Notes: generated by a model from the sequence alone, not told the origin. Shown: positions 8,766 to 19,213, counted from the first letter of the stretch. The stretch is DNA of 64,000 bases from Corynebacterium sp. (GCF_030826625.1 NZ_JAPJNQ010000001.1:40359-104358), one strand, 5' to 3'. Numbers and translations are program-made.

Positions 8766-8909
8766 CGTTGTGGATCCGCAGCGTGAGCTTGGTACGGGCC
8801 GCGGCCGTGATTGCAGGGCCCGCTATAGCAAGCAGAAACCTCTAGCTAGTGGAGTTAGCTAGCAAGCCCCATCACCGGCGGCGCCCTGTTACTTAATAGT
8901 GAGCGGGTT

Positions 8910-10553
8910 TTAAGCCGACAGCTGGCGGGGGATTACCTTGCCTGTGGCGTTGCGCGGCAAATCATCGACGAAATGCACATCGCGGGGTACCGAGTGCTCA
9001 GCCAGACGGGTGCGCACCCATTGGCGAATGTCATCGGCAGTAATGTCTGGGCCCTCAGGGTCTTTCACAATCCAGGCAGCAATGCGGCTAAACGTCGCAT
9101 CATCATCAACACCTTTGGCGTAGTGATCAGCAATACCTGGCATCGTATCCAGCACATTGTCGACCGACGAAGGGTAGACGTTTTCGCCGCCGACGATGAT
9201 CATTTCATCAGCGCGGCCTAATACGTGCAGCATGCCGTCGTTGTCGATATAGCCGAGATCGCCGATGGATTGCAGCATGCCGATGCGGTCCAGTTTGTGC
9301 TTCGGATTGGTGTATCCGACCATCGTGGTCGCGTTGCGCAGATAAATTTTGCCAATCTTGCCACGGGGGACTTCCTTGCCGTCGTCGTCCAAGATTTTTA
9401 GCAGGGTGCCGTTGGCGATGGAACCGCCCACGGTGGGGTCCTCGGCGATTTGTTGTGGTGTCGCGGCACTGGCCAAGGTGAGCTCGGTGGAACCATAAAT
9501 ATTAGCCAGAATTGGGCCGAAACGCTCGATGGTATCCGCTGCCACCTGGGGAGTTAGCGCGTGGCCGGAGGAAGCGATGACCTGCAACGAGGAGGTGTCG
9601 TAATCCCAGGTGTTGTCGAGCGTGACCATCGATTTATAGAACACTGGCGACGAGATCAATACCTCGCAGCGGTGCTCTTGGATATCGTTGAGGCAGGCTT
9701 CGGCATCAAAAATGCGCCGTGTGACCACCGTGGAACGTAGCGCGAAGGCAATGTTGAGCATCGCCCAACCCCAAGTGTGGAAAATCGATGCTGTCATTTG
9801 GACGGTTTGGTTGGCTTTCCAGGGGACAGCATCCAGGATTGTGCTTAACACCGTGGGCAGTTTTGGCTCAGGCCGCGCAATACCTTTTGGCACGCCGGTA
9901 GTGCCCGAAGACATCAAGACGATATTGCCGTGCTTCGGAAAGCGAGGCAGCTTTTGCTCGATGTTGCGCTTGACGATCTCGGCTAAAGCCAGGTGCTCTC
10001 CGGTGTCTTCGCCGCCTTCGTGGCCGATGACCACGTGCAAGTTGGTGGCGGCTGCAGAGCCAGGTTGCGGCAGGCGGTCTGCAAATTCGCTGTCGATGAC
10101 CAGCACATTGATGTCGTTCTCTTCAATGCAACCAGCGAGTTGTTCAGATGAAGAACCAATATTGAGCAAATAGATTGTTGCCCCGGCATAGCCCTTGGCA
10201 ACCAGCGGGGTGACGATGCCACGCCCATTGCGTGCCATGATGCCCAGACGGATTTCGTCGACTGGCAGCTGATGTAGGTAACGGGCAAAAGTAGTGGCCT
10301 GTTGCTGCAGATCGCGGTAGGTCATGGTGCCTTCGTCGTCAAGCAAGGCAGGGCGATCCGGGCAAATGAGTGCCGCTTGTTCGATCTCGCGGGCAGTGCT
10401 TAGCCAATAACGCGCGACGATGCCGGGGGTGTGTAGCAGCGCGCGTGGGTTGTCGCCGGGGGCAATGATCCCGGTTCGCAGCAATGTAGGAACTAGTTTT
10501 GCTAGCCCCTTGCCGTTGGTAGCGAGGTATTCCAGCCGGTCGCGCAATGACAC
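8910..10553 (-). CDS. AMP-dependent acyl-CoA synthetase (FadD-like)
   Basis: Activates a carboxylic (probably fatty) acid to acyl-AMP and then acyl-CoA or another thioester. The 547-residue ANL-superfamily protein has the P-loop MSSGTTGVPKG, an A5-like NIYGSTELT, the hinge region GDLGYIDNDG/GRADEMIIVGGENVYP, and the C-terminal catalytic Lys in LPRNATGKVIPRQL. The N-terminal ~55 residues resemble the actinobacterial FadD group that acts on lipid or sterol side chains; the substrate cannot be read from sequence. The start is GTG at 10553 with AAGGTG about 7 nt upstream. It is divergent from the formaldehyde dehydrogenase gene and not adjacent to the three fadD genes at 55-61 kb. Confidence 0.88.
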   Translation of the reverse strand: MSLRDRLEYLATNGKGLAKLVPTLLRTGIIAPGDNPRALLHTPGIVARYWLSTAREIEQAALICPDRPALLDDEGTMTYRDLQQQATTFARYLHQLPVDEIRLGIMARNGRGIVTPLVAKGYAGATIYLLNIGSSSEQLAGCIEENDINVLVIDSEFADRLPQPGSAAATNLHVVIGHEGGEDTGEHLALAEIVKRNIEQKLPRFPKHGNIVLMSSGTTGVPKGIARPEPKLPTVLSTILDAVPWKANQTVQMTASIFHTWGWAMLNIAFALRSTVVTRRIFDAEACLNDIQEHRCEVLISSPVFYKSMVTLDNTWDYDTSSLQVIASSGHALTPQVAADTIERFGPILANIYGSTELTLASAATPQQIAEDPTVGGSIANGTLLKILDDDGKEVPRGKIGKIYLRNATTMVGYTNPKHKLDRIGMLQSIGDLGYIDNDGMLHVLGRADEMIIVGGENVYPSSVDNVLDTMPGIADHYAKGVDDDATFSRIAAWIVKDPEGPDITADDIRQWVRTRLAEHSVPRDVHFVDDLPRNATGKVIPRQLSA

Positions 10554-10811
10554 AAAATCACACCTTCAATAATCAGAACACAAAAATTAATGAGCACACG
10601 GAGCGGGTGGCAATAAGATTCAGACAATAAAGCCTAGACATTAGAGCCTTGGGTGAGTCTGAGTAAAGCCGAGTGGCACCCGAGTAATACTTTTCATTTA
10701 GAAACTTACACCATAACTATCGTCACTCTAGTTAGTTTTCGTTACATCGTGCAGCACGCGAAATGAAACTTGCTAGTAGATGAAGCATCAGCGGCATCGA
10801 AGGCATTTCTG

Positions 10812-10817
10812 TAATAT
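10812..10817 (+). promoter_or_regulatory. Candidate -10 element for leaderless mscR mRNA
   Basis: TAATAT is 7 nt upstream of the ATG at 10825, and no Shine-Dalgarno sequence precedes that ATG. No convincing -35 is seen. Confidence 0.45.
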
Positions 10818-10824
10818 CAGGTAT

Positions 10825-11976
10825 ATGACATATCAAGAAAATCTTATTGAAAATGATGATCAATCAAGCGGCGCTGCAGATTCACAAACCGTGAAGGGCG
10901 TCATTGCGCGTTCGAAGGGTGCAGAAGTCGAAACCGTCGACATTGTCATCCCTGCTCCCGGCGCACATGACGTCGTTGTTGCCGTGAAAACTTGTGGTAT
11001 CTGCCATACCGATTTGGCTTACCGCGATGGCGATATTGAAGATGCTTACCCATTTCTGTTGGGCCACGAAGCTACTGCAGTCGTCGAATCCGTCGGCAGC
11101 GAAGTTTCCCACGTCAAAGTTGGCGACACCGTCGTACTGAACTGGCGCGCTGTGTGCGGCGAATGCCGGGCCTGCAAGAAGGGCCAGCCACGTTACTGCT
11201 TCGATACCCACAATGCTTCTAAGCCAATGACGCTTGCCGACGGCACCGAGCTCACCGCAGCTTTGGGTATCGGCGCTTTGGCGGAAAAGACACTGGTACA
11301 CGAAGGCCAGTGCACCGTTATTGATTCGGACGCCGACGCGGCTGCTTCTGGCTTGCTGGGCTGCGGCGTCATGGCCGGCCTCGGTGCGGCCGTGAATACC
11401 GGTGAAGTTACTCGTGGTGAATCCGTCGCTGTCTTCGGCGTCGGTGGCGTCGGCATGGCAGCTATCGCCGGTGCCAGCTTGGTGGGCGCACGCACAATCA
11501 TTGCGGTGGACCTGGATGCGCAGAAGCTCGAGCGTGCCCGCGAAGAATTCGGTGCAACCCACACGGTCGATGCCAGTGGCAAGTCGGAAGAAGAAGTTAT
11601 CGAAGCAGTCCGCGAGCTCACCGATGGTTTTGGTCCCGATGTCACCATCGATGGTGTAGGTATCCCAGCTACCACCCGACAGGCTTTCTACTCCCGCGAT
11701 CTTGCCGGACGCATGGTCATGGTGGGCGTTCCTGGGCCGGATGCGAAATTCGAGATCCCAGCTATTGACTTCTTCTCTCGCGGTGGCGCGTTGAAGCCAT
11801 CCTGGTACGGCGATTGCCTGCCAGAGCGTGACTTCCCGTTGTACGCTGATTTGGCTAAGCAGGGACGCTTCCCACTGGACAAATTCGTTGACGAACGCAT
11901 TACCCTGAATGATGTAGAGAAAGCATTCGCAACCATGAAGGCAGGCAAAGTCCTGCGCAGCGTAGTAGAGGTGTAA
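10825..11976 (+). CDS. mscR: S-(hydroxymethyl)mycothiol dehydrogenase (zinc alcohol dehydrogenase family)
   Basis: Oxidises the mycothiol adduct of formaldehyde with NAD+; family members also reduce S-nitrosomycothiol. The class III-type zinc dehydrogenase has the catalytic-zinc motif CGICHTD and [12 protein letters not shown], the structural-zinc Cys set in [15 protein letters not shown], and the Rossmann motif GVGGVGMAA. The body from [14 protein letters not shown] onward matches actinobacterial mycothiol-dependent formaldehyde dehydrogenase. I prefer ATG 10825 (383 residues), which lies 7 nt after a -10-like TAATAT; ATG 10780 would add 15 basic residues. The metallo-beta-lactamase-fold gene starts 5 nt after its stop, a pairing usual for this pathway. 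Confidence 0.87.
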   Translation: MTYQENLIENDDQSSGAADSQTVKGVIARSKGAEVETVDIVIPAPGAHDVVVAVKTCGICHTDLAYRDGDIEDAYPFLLGHEATAVVESVGSEVSHVKVGDTVVLNWRAVCGECRACKKGQPRYCFDTHNASKPMTLADGTELTAALGIGALAEKTLVHEGQCTVIDSDADAAASGLLGCGVMAGLGAAVNTGEVTRGESVAVFGVGGVGMAAIAGASLVGARTIIAVDLDAQKLERAREEFGATHTVDASGKSEEEVIEAVRELTDGFGPDVTIDGVGIPATTRQAFYSRDLAGRMVMVGVPGPDAKFEIPAIDFFSRGGALKPSWYGDCLPERDFPLYADLAKQGRFPLDKFVDERITLNDVEKAFATMKAGKVLRSVVEV

Positions 11977-11981
11977 CACAC

Positions 11982-12599
11982 ATGCGTATTGACCATCTAG
12001 TGACTTCTGGAAAGTTCAAACTCGACGGCAATGAATGGGACGTCGACAACAACGTCTTCATCGTCGGCGACCAGGATTGCTGGATCATCGACCCTTCGCA
12101 TGAATTCGATACCATCGTCGGTGCCGTGGAAAACCGCAACGTCAAAGGCATTATTTTGACGCATGGTCACAGCGACCACGTCGATATTGCCCCGCAGGTG
12201 GCGGATCATTTCGGGGTGGAAATGTATATGCACCCAGATGACGAGATGCTGTGGGAAGAAGCCAACGGCGATCGTTCATTCGCCCGTCTTGCCGACGGGG
12301 ACACCTTCGACGTAGAAGGCAGCACGCTGAAGGTTCTGCACACCCCGGGACACTCGCCAGGTTCCTGCGTGTTGTACTGCGAAGACGAAGCAAAAATCTT
12401 TGCCGGTGACACCCTGTTTTCGGGTGGTCCGGGTGCAACCGACAAGAAGTACTCGGATTTCGGGACCATCATTGAGTCGCTGAAATCCAAGGTATTTACC
12501 CTGCCGAACGAGACCACTGTCATGCCAGGGCATGGTGATTTCACCACCGTGGGAGAGGAATTCTCCCACTTGGATGAATACATCGAGCGCGGCTACTAA
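11982..12599 (+). CDS. Metallo-beta-lactamase-fold hydrolase of the mycothiol/formaldehyde module
   Basis: The 205-residue protein has the full metal-binding pattern: THGHSDH, a later HTPGHSPGS, FAGDTLF and a terminal PGHGD. Size and motifs match glyoxalase-II-like thioesterases. Coupled directly to the hydroxymethyl-mycothiol dehydrogenase (5-nt gap), it probably hydrolyses S-formylmycothiol to formate and mycothiol; this is inference from context. The two genes form an operon and are convergent with ccdA. Confidence 0.85.
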   Translation: MRIDHLVTSGKFKLDGNEWDVDNNVFIVGDQDCWIIDPSHEFDTIVGAVENRNVKGIILTHGHSDHVDIAPQVADHFGVEMYMHPDDEMLWEEANGDRSFARLADGDTFDVEGSTLKVLHTPGHSPGSCVLYCEDEAKIFAGDTLFSGGPGATDKKYSDFGTIIESLKSKVFTLPNETTVMPGHGDFTTVGEEFSHLDEYIERGY

Positions 12600-12622
12600 G
12601 AATTAAATCAAAGCCGCAGGTC

Positions 12623-12637
12623 GCGTCCAGAGGACGC
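12623..12637 (+). terminator. Short hairpin between convergent MBL-fold gene and ccdA
   Basis: GCGTCC-AGA-GGACGC forms a 6-bp stem followed by TTATT on the plus strand. It abuts the ccdA stop, and termination strength is doubtful. Confidence 0.35.
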
Positions 12638-13519
12638 TTATTGAGAGGCGTCAGCAGCTGAAGGTTCAGTATTGCTGGCGTCTTTTTCGTGGTTGTCGTC
12701 TTTTTCGTGCTTGTCGTCTTTTTTCCGTAGCCCCACGAACAACACGATGACGATGAGCACCACGATGGCGATGATGGCCAACGTCAGGTCAGACAAGTTT
12801 GCGAACTGCATAGCCCATTCTTGGATGCGTGCCTGAGCATCGGTACTCAGCGGCCCACCCCAGGCCGAGGTGCCGTGGCTGATGATGAACAGCACACCGA
12901 TGGCGATGAACAACGCGCCGGAAATCATAGACACCAGGTGCGTGGTGAAAGGGCCGATTGTGATGGGTTTCGGGCGCATCTTGGAACCCAGATCCAGTTT
13001 TTCCCACAACAGTGCCAGGATAAACAACGGGATTGCCATACCAACGGCATAGGCAGCCATGATCGCTGCGCCGTACCACGCAGAAGCGGAGACCGCAGCG
13101 GTGGTCAAAACAGCGCCGAGCAAAGGGCCAGCGCAGAAACCAGCGAAGCCATAGACAGCGCCCAAGAAAAAGACCGCGCCGGGTCCAGAGCCTTTCGCCT
13201 TTGACGACAGGTTAGAAAATGGCAGGTTAAACCCGCCACCGAAAAATGTGTAAATGCCCAGGGCGATGATGATGATTCCGCCGACCAGGATGATCGTCGA
13301 ACGGTGATCAACCATGAAAGCCCCAATGCTGCCCACACCAGCACCGATGGGTACCAGCACGGTAATCAGCCCGGCCAAAAAGATCAGGGTTTTCCACACC
13401 AAATGGCGAAGTGAATCGAAAGCATAGGCGAAAAACGCGGGTAAGAGCAATGCTGAGCATGGGCTAATCAGCGAAAGCACACCTGCTAACAGTGCACCAA
13501 AAAGACCTACTTCAATCAT
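12638..13519 (-). CDS. ccdA: CcdA/DsbD-type thiol-disulfide transmembrane transporter
   Basis: Carries reducing equivalents across the membrane to extracytoplasmic thiol proteins. The 293-residue protein has six to seven hydrophobic segments and the paired redox cysteines expected for CcdA: Cys21 in LISPCSALLLP and a second near residue 130 in GFCAGPLLGA. The C-terminal tail is a Lys/Asp/His-rich repeat (DDKHEKDDNHEKD) that is probably disordered. AAAGG precedes the ATG. It begins 24 nt after the DsbA-like gene and is almost certainly co-transcribed with it, giving a disulfide-handling pair. Confidence 0.9.
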   Translation of the reverse strand: MIEVGLFGALLAGVLSLISPCSALLLPAFFAYAFDSLRHLVWKTLIFLAGLITVLVPIGAGVGSIGAFMVDHRSTIILVGGIIIIALGIYTFFGGGFNLPFSNLSSKAKGSGPGAVFFLGAVYGFAGFCAGPLLGAVLTTAAVSASAWYGAAIMAAYAVGMAIPLFILALLWEKLDLGSKMRPKPITIGPFTTHLVSMISGALFIAIGVLFIISHGTSAWGGPLSTDAQARIQEWAMQFANLSDLTLAIIAIVVLIVIVLFVGLRKKDDKHEKDDNHEKDASNTEPSAADASQ

Positions 13520-13543
13520 TTATCCGTGAGAACCTTTCTTGCA

Positions 13544-14503
13544 CTATTGAGCTTGTGGGCCGACCGTCGTTCCGGCGCGCGGAACGGTGCCGTCGGCTAC
13601 CTTCGCCAGCTGGCGGTAAACCTCGTCTTCGAAAACCTCATAGGGTTGTGCACCAGAGATGAAGCGGTCGCCGAGGATAAACGCTGGGGTGCCGTTGAGT
13701 CCGACCGAGGTGGCGTAGCTACGTGCCTGGCGCACGACGTCCTTGTAGGTTTCGTCTTCAAGATCTTTGCGGAACTGTGCGATATCCTTTACGCCGGCTT
13801 TTTCGGCAAACTCCACCAAGTCTTCTACCGAATAACCTGGGTGTCCGCCGGTTTGGTTCTCGTAGGTGTTGTTGTAGAGCACGTCATGGAAGTCGTAGAA
13901 CTTACCTTGCTTACCGGCAGCGCGGCCAGCTTGCGCGCCAACTTCAGCCTGCGGTCCATTGACCGGCAGATCGTTCCATTCGACGCGCAGCAGACCGGTG
14001 TCGACGAATTTCTCTTTCAATTTCGGTGCGGTCTCTACGGCGAAACGCGTGCAGAATGGGCACTCGAAATCAGAAAACTCTGAGAGCACAACCGGGGCAT
14101 CGAGTGCTCCCATGGCGAATGGATCCTGTGCGTCACGACGGTGCACGTTGAGGATATCTTCGTTAGAGGTGATTTCTCCACCTGGTCCGACGATGTTGGC
14201 ATTGGGGGACGTTGGGGAGGCGAAGTTTGTGCCGGGCTCGACCTGTTCGGCGAGCTCGCGTGCTTTTTCAGGGGAATATTCGCCACCCTGCATTCGGTTA
14301 TTTGCTGAATCGGAGCTGCCAGAATTAGCAGATTCTGGGGCTTGGGGGCCGTGCATCGCATCCTGGTCACTTGCGCTCGTGGAATTGTCGTCGCCAGAGC
14401 GAACTACAGCAACAACAATGAGCACGGCCAGCGCCACTACCAGGGCGATTAACGTCCAGAGCAGTGCGGGCTTGCGCTGGAAAGCGTTGCGTGAAGAGGA
14501 CAT
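13544..14503 (-). CDS. Membrane-anchored DsbA-like thioredoxin-fold oxidoreductase
   Basis: The 319-residue protein has a short cytoplasmic N-terminus, one transmembrane segment (~16-36), a Ser/Asp/Asn-rich linker (~37-110) and a DsbA-fold domain. The active-site CPFC motif (FECPFCTRF) lies near residue 150 and the cis-Pro loop is in GLNGTPAFILG. In Actinobacteria such proteins introduce disulfides into exported proteins. It precedes ccdA in the same operon; a CcdA partner could recycle it or keep a reductive branch running. AAAGG is 6 nt before the ATG. Confidence 0.9.
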   Translation of the reverse strand: MSSSRNAFQRKPALLWTLIALVVALAVLIVVAVVRSGDDNSTSASDQDAMHGPQAPESANSGSSDSANNRMQGGEYSPEKARELAEQVEPGTNFASPTSPNANIVGPGGEITSNEDILNVHRRDAQDPFAMGALDAPVVLSEFSDFECPFCTRFAVETAPKLKEKFVDTGLLRVEWNDLPVNGPQAEVGAQAGRAAGKQGKFYDFHDVLYNNTYENQTGGHPGYSVEDLVEFAEKAGVKDIAQFRKDLEDETYKDVVRQARSYATSVGLNGTPAFILGDRFISGAQPYEVFEDEVYRQLAKVADGTVPRAGTTVGPQAQ

Positions 14504-14554
14504 AACAACCTTTGTCTATCGGGGACTGACAGGCGGGTTGGGCCTGCGAGCACA

Positions 14555-15427
14555 TTAATCTTCCTGGGCTGCGCGCTTTAAATAAGTGCCATAGCCGGAT
14601 TTGATTAATGGTTGCGCTAACTCTAACAACGCAGACGCGCTAATAAATCCCTCTCGGTAGGCAGAAACTTCCGGAGAGCCGATGATTGCACCGGTGCGTT
14701 TTTGCAAAACCTCCACGTACGCTGCAGCTTCAGACATGGAATCAACAGTTCCTGTGTCCAACCACACATCACCGCGTTGCATGCGCTGCACCGATAATTG
14801 CCCCCGGTGCAGATATTCCTCATTGATCGCCGTGATCTCAAGCTCGCCGCGCGCCGAAGGCTTGATCGACTTGGCAATCTCGATGACGGAATTGTCATAG
14901 AAATACAGCCCCACCACCGCATAAGGCGAAGCTGGGCGGGTGGGCTTTTCCTCGATCGACAGAGCACGCCCGTCGGGGGCGAACTCGACGACGCCATAGC
15001 GCTGCGGGTCAGCGACTTCGTAGGCGAAGATGATCCCACCATCGGGCTGGTGGCACTGTGGCAAGGCGCCGGAAAACCCATGGCCGTCGAAGATATTGTC
15101 GCCAAGGACCAAGGCCACATCGTCGTCGCCGATGAACTCTTCACCGATCAAAAATGCCTGCGCCAGGCCATCGGGGCGCGGTTGAATCGCGTAGTCCAGC
15201 AGCAGGCCCCACTGGGAACCGTCGCCAAGCAACCGTCGAAAAGCAGGAGCATCCTGTGGGGTGGTGATAATCAAGATCTCCCGAATGCCAGCCTGGATCA
15301 GCGTAGAAAGCGGATAATAGATCATCGGCTTGTCGTAGATCGGCATGAGCTGCTTCGAAATCCCCTGGGTAATGGGGTAGAGCCGGGTGCCGGAACCGCC
15401 GGCGAGGATGATGCCTTTCATAGTCAT
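14555..15427 (-). CDS. rmlA: Glucose-1-phosphate thymidylyltransferase
   Basis: First step of dTDP-L-rhamnose synthesis: glucose-1-phosphate + dTTP gives dTDP-glucose + PPi. Its 290 residues are the standard length for RmlA. The signature [16 protein letters not shown] is at the N-terminus, followed by [18 protein letters not shown] and [11 protein letters not shown]. Rhamnose is needed for the linker between peptidoglycan and arabinogalactan in the mycolate cell wall. It lies 82 nt downstream of rmlCD on the same strand. Two in-frame ATGs (15427, 15421) are possible; the second gives the usual MKGIILAGG start. Confidence 0.96.
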   Translation of the reverse strand: MTMKGIILAGGSGTRLYPITQGISKQLMPIYDKPMIYYPLSTLIQAGIREILIITTPQDAPAFRRLLGDGSQWGLLLDYAIQPRPDGLAQAFLIGEEFIGDDDVALVLGDNIFDGHGFSGALPQCHQPDGGIIFAYEVADPQRYGVVEFAPDGRALSIEEKPTRPASPYAVVGLYFYDNSVIEIAKSIKPSARGELEITAINEEYLHRGQLSVQRMQRGDVWLDTGTVDSMSEAAAYVEVLQKRTGAIIGSPEVSAYREGFISASALLELAQPLIKSGYGTYLKRAAQED

Positions 15428-15509
15428 CTATGTTGCCAGATCTAGGTTGCTAGATCGCATGCGCCACTGTTTTCGCACCGCCACCGCCAGGTTGGCCTGC
15501 AGCTGCGTA

Positions 15510-16898
15510 TCAAGCCAAATAGAGTGCGAGGCTGGCGCGCCAATTGCTGGGGCTAAACCCGGTGGCTTTGATCTTGGCCAAGTCCAGAGTGGACTCCGCC
15601 GGACGCGCAGCCTGATCCTGGCCGTATTCCTCGCTGGTCACCGGGGTGACATCTGCGGGATCGCCACCGCAGCCGATGAACACAGCCATCGCAATCTCAT
15701 CGCGCGAGGCCGTATCGCCATCGGAGCTCAAATTGTAGACCCCAAAAGGTGCCTGGCTGTCTAACAAATGCACGATTCCGCGCGCCAAATCTTGGGCATA
15801 GGTTGGCCGCCCGCGCTGATCACACACGACTTTGGGCTGGACTCCGTCGTTGGCAAGCTTGGCCATCGTGGAGATGAAATTGGCACCATCGCCGAACACC
15901 CAGGAGGTGCGCACCACGTAATGCCGTGGGGTGCTCTGGGCTGCGGTATCCCCAGCGGCCTTGCTGGCGCCATAAGCCGACAGCGGCGAAGGGATTTCGT
16001 CTTCGGTGTGCACCTCGTGTTGGCCGTCGAAAATATAATCCGAGGAGACATGCGCCAACGTGAGGTTGTGTTCGCTGGCGATCGTAGCGAGTCTTGCCGG
16101 GGCGGTGGCGTTAACTGCCCAGGCGCCAGCTCGGTCGGATTCCGCGCCGTTGACGTCGTTATACGCAGCCGCATTGATGATTGCCTGATACTGGCGCCAG
16201 TCGCGCACCGGGGGATTGGTGATGTCGAATTCTTCTCGCGAGCAAAATTCCACGTGCTCTTGGCCACGGTAAGCAGCGCGCAGTGCGGTGCCAAGCTGGC
16301 CGTTGGCGCCGGTGACCAGGATTTTCCGCGGCGGCATCGGGGTGGCTTGTGCGAGCGGGGGATGGTTTTTGTCTTTGACGGAGATTTCGGTAGGCGTGAG
16401 TGGCCACTCGATCATATCGAGGTTGACATTGGTGTATTCCGCATCCGGCGAATAATGATCGTTGACCAGGTAGGTATAAGCGGTGGAGTCTGTCAGTGCT
16501 TGGAATCCATTAGCGACGCCACGCGGAACAAATACCGCGGTATCCGGCTCGATGCGCTGGGTGACCGTCACACCAAAGGTTGGCGAACCTGCACGCAAAT
16601 CGCACCACGCACCGAAGACGGCGCCTGTCGCGACCGAAATGAATTTATCCCAGGGCTCTGCGTGTAGCCCGCGGGTTACCCCGGACTTTTCGTTAAAAGA
16701 AATATTGTTTTGCACCGGCTTGAAATCGGGCACACCGGCGGCGACAAACATCTCACGCTGCCAGTTTTCTTTAAACCAACCGCGCGAATCCTGGTGCAGC
16801 TGCAGGTCGATCACCAGCAGGCCGTCGATACCTGTGGTGTGCACGTGCGGGCAAGCTTGGTCCGTTGTTGGCTGCTTTCCTGTCTCGTCACTGGTCAC
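15510..16898 (-). CDS. rmlCD: Bifunctional dTDP-4-keto-6-deoxyglucose epimerase / dTDP-4-keto-rhamnose reductase (RmlC-RmlD fusion)
   Basis: Catalyses the last two steps of dTDP-L-rhamnose synthesis in one 462-residue chain. Residues ~20-185 are the RmlC cupin (DSRGWFKENW, GVTRGLHAEPWDK with the catalytic His, AYTYLVNDHYSP). Residues ~190-462 are the RmlD short-chain dehydrogenase (ILVTGANGQLG, YGASKAAGD with the Tyr-Lys pair, SSDYIFDG). Joined RmlC-RmlD genes are a known corynebacterial arrangement. The start is GTG at 16898, 3 nt after the rmlB stop, so the two are translationally linked. Confidence 0.95.
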   Translation of the reverse strand: MTSDETGKQPTTDQACPHVHTTGIDGLLVIDLQLHQDSRGWFKENWQREMFVAAGVPDFKPVQNNISFNEKSGVTRGLHAEPWDKFISVATGAVFGAWCDLRAGSPTFGVTVTQRIEPDTAVFVPRGVANGFQALTDSTAYTYLVNDHYSPDAEYTNVNLDMIEWPLTPTEISVKDKNHPPLAQATPMPPRKILVTGANGQLGTALRAAYRGQEHVEFCSREEFDITNPPVRDWRQYQAIINAAAYNDVNGAESDRAGAWAVNATAPARLATIASEHNLTLAHVSSDYIFDGQHEVHTEDEIPSPLSAYGASKAAGDTAAQSTPRHYVVRTSWVFGDGANFISTMAKLANDGVQPKVVCDQRGRPTYAQDLARGIVHLLDSQAPFGVYNLSSDGDTASRDEIAMAVFIGCGGDPADVTPVTSEEYGQDQAARPAESTLDLAKIKATGFSPSNWRASLALYLA

Positions 16899-16901
16899 TG
16901 T

Positions 16902-17897
<996 letters not shown>

Positions 17898-17922
17898 TTA
17901 GGCGACTAATAACGGAGCAGAT

Positions 17923-17992
17923 CGTGCTGGTAGAAACTGCCCGGTGGAAGCTGCCGGGTGGAAGCAGCCTGGCGGAAGCTGCCGGGTGGAAG
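17923..17992. repeat. 14-bp tandem repeat upstream of rmlB
   Basis: Four units of CTGCCGGGTGGAAG (17937-17992; variants CTGCCCGGTGGAAG and CAGCCTGGCGGAAG) follow a more decayed unit at 17923-17936. The array fills the space between the mycoloyltransferase terminator and rmlB. It has no coding potential that I can support. Confidence 0.85.
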
Positions 17993-18001
17993 CTAATAGG
18001 G

Positions 18002-18038
18002 CAAAGTTAAAGCCCAGCGAGAAGATTTCCCACCGGGC
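18002..18038 (-). terminator. Intrinsic terminator of the first mycoloyltransferase
   Basis: On the minus strand GCCCGGTGGGAA pairs with TTCTCGCTGGGC (12 bp including G-U pairs) around a 3-nt loop and is followed by TTTAACTTT. It sits about 50 nt after the stop at 18089. Outer AATAGGGC/GCCCTATT arms flank it. Confidence 0.85.
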
Positions 18039-18088
18039 CCTATTATTCGGTTTTATTCTGGTCTCGAATTAGTCCGAATGATGAAGAT

Positions 18089-19213
18089 TTACTCGGCAAT
18101 CCCGAAGGCACGTGCAAAAGTCGGCCACGAGGTGCGCAGGTCATCCTGCCAGTAGGACCAGGTGTGGGTACCGGTCGCTGGACGGTGGTGATCAACTGGG
18201 ATGCCCAGGTGGTTCAGCTTGGCGACGAAACGGTGCGTGCAAGCATTGGTGACTGCCTCGATGCCGCCGCCTGCGATAGCCAAGTTCGCCTGGTTAGCGG
18301 ACAAAGCTTGTTCTGGGATGCCTTGTTCGCGCAAACCTTGCAGCGTTTCGCGCTGGCCAATCAAGCCGGTGGCATTAGAGACATAAATCTCAGTACCGCG
18401 CAGGAATTCAGCTTGCAGCAGTGCATCGTTTTCCAAAGAGCGCTTCGAGCCCGTTGGGCCCCAAATCTGATCCGGGTGAGCCCCAGCGCGGTTAACGGTC
18501 AGGCCTACTGCGGCGCGGCCCATTGGGGAATTGGTTTCTGCACAACCGGAGAACGAACCGGTGGCGTCATAGAATCCAGGGTTGTGGGCAGCCAGCAAGA
18601 GCGAGCTGGTACCCGACATCGACATACCGGCGATTCCACGCTTGCCGTTAGCGCCCAGGTGCTTTTCGATTGGCCCTGGCAGCTCGTTGATCAAGAAAGT
18701 TTCCCACTTCTGTGGGCCTTTCAGGTACTTGCTGTCAGCTGGCGTTTCGTTCCAGTCTGTGTAATAGGAAAACGCGCCACGCATTGGGATGACGACGTTA
18801 ATGTTTTTTTCTAGGTAAAAATCAAGCGCATCAGTCTGCGCGATCCAGTTTGCGGATTGTTCACCGCCACCGGCACCATTAAGTAGGTATAAGGTCGGAC
18901 GCGGGCCGGCAGACTGATCTGCCTTGATGGTCACGACTGGGATCTTGCGGTCCATCGATGGCGAATACACGGTGACTTCCTGTACGCGATCGCCTTTTTC
19001 TTTCACAACGTTGCGCCAAGAATCATCTTCGAATTCCGAGGCCTGGATTTCTTCACTCACCGTGCCAACCGGGATGGTGTTTTCGGGTGCAGGTGGAGTG
19101 ACGACGTCCTGGGCGATGCCGACTTGAGCGTTGACCTGGGCGATGCCGGATACAGGGGTGAGGGCCAGGGTGCTAACAGCAGCAGCGGCAACGAATACGT
19201 TGCGAAGTTTCAT
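18089..19213 (-). CDS. Secreted mycoloyltransferase (antigen 85/Cmt family)
   Basis: Transfers corynomycolic acid from trehalose monomycolate to trehalose, arabinogalactan or protein acceptors outside the membrane. The 374-residue alpha/beta hydrolase has a Sec signal peptide (~1-30, KLR then an Ala/Val core, cleavage near VNAQ). The nucleophile Ser is in IAGMSMSGTSS and the catalytic His in GTHTWSYWQDDL; TDWNETP and the WETFLINELP segment are typical of the family. A pair of Cys (SGCAETN, TNACTHR) may form a disulfide, in keeping with the nearby DsbA-like gene. Which acceptor it uses cannot be told. Confidence 0.92.
   Translation of the reverse strand: MKLRNVFVAAAAVSTLALTPVSGIAQVNAQVGIAQDVVTPPAPENTIPVGTVSEEIQASEFEDDSWRNVVKEKGDRVQEVTVYSPSMDRKIPVVTIKADQSAGPRPTLYLLNGAGGGEQSANWIAQTDALDFYLEKNINVVIPMRGAFSYYTDWNETPADSKYLKGPQKWETFLINELPGPIEKHLGANGKRGIAGMSMSGTSSLLLAAHNPGFYDATGSFSGCAETNSPMGRAAVGLTVNRAGAHPDQIWGPTGSKRSLENDALLQAEFLRGTEIYVSNATGLIGQRETLQGLREQGIPEQALSANQANLAIAGGGIEAVTNACTHRFVAKLNHLGIPVDHHRPATGTHTWSYWQDDLRTSWPTFARAFGIAE

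Noticed and set aside
10882..11979. 365-codon minus-strand frame
   Set aside because: Mirror of the mycothiol dehydrogenase gene; composition is not protein-like.
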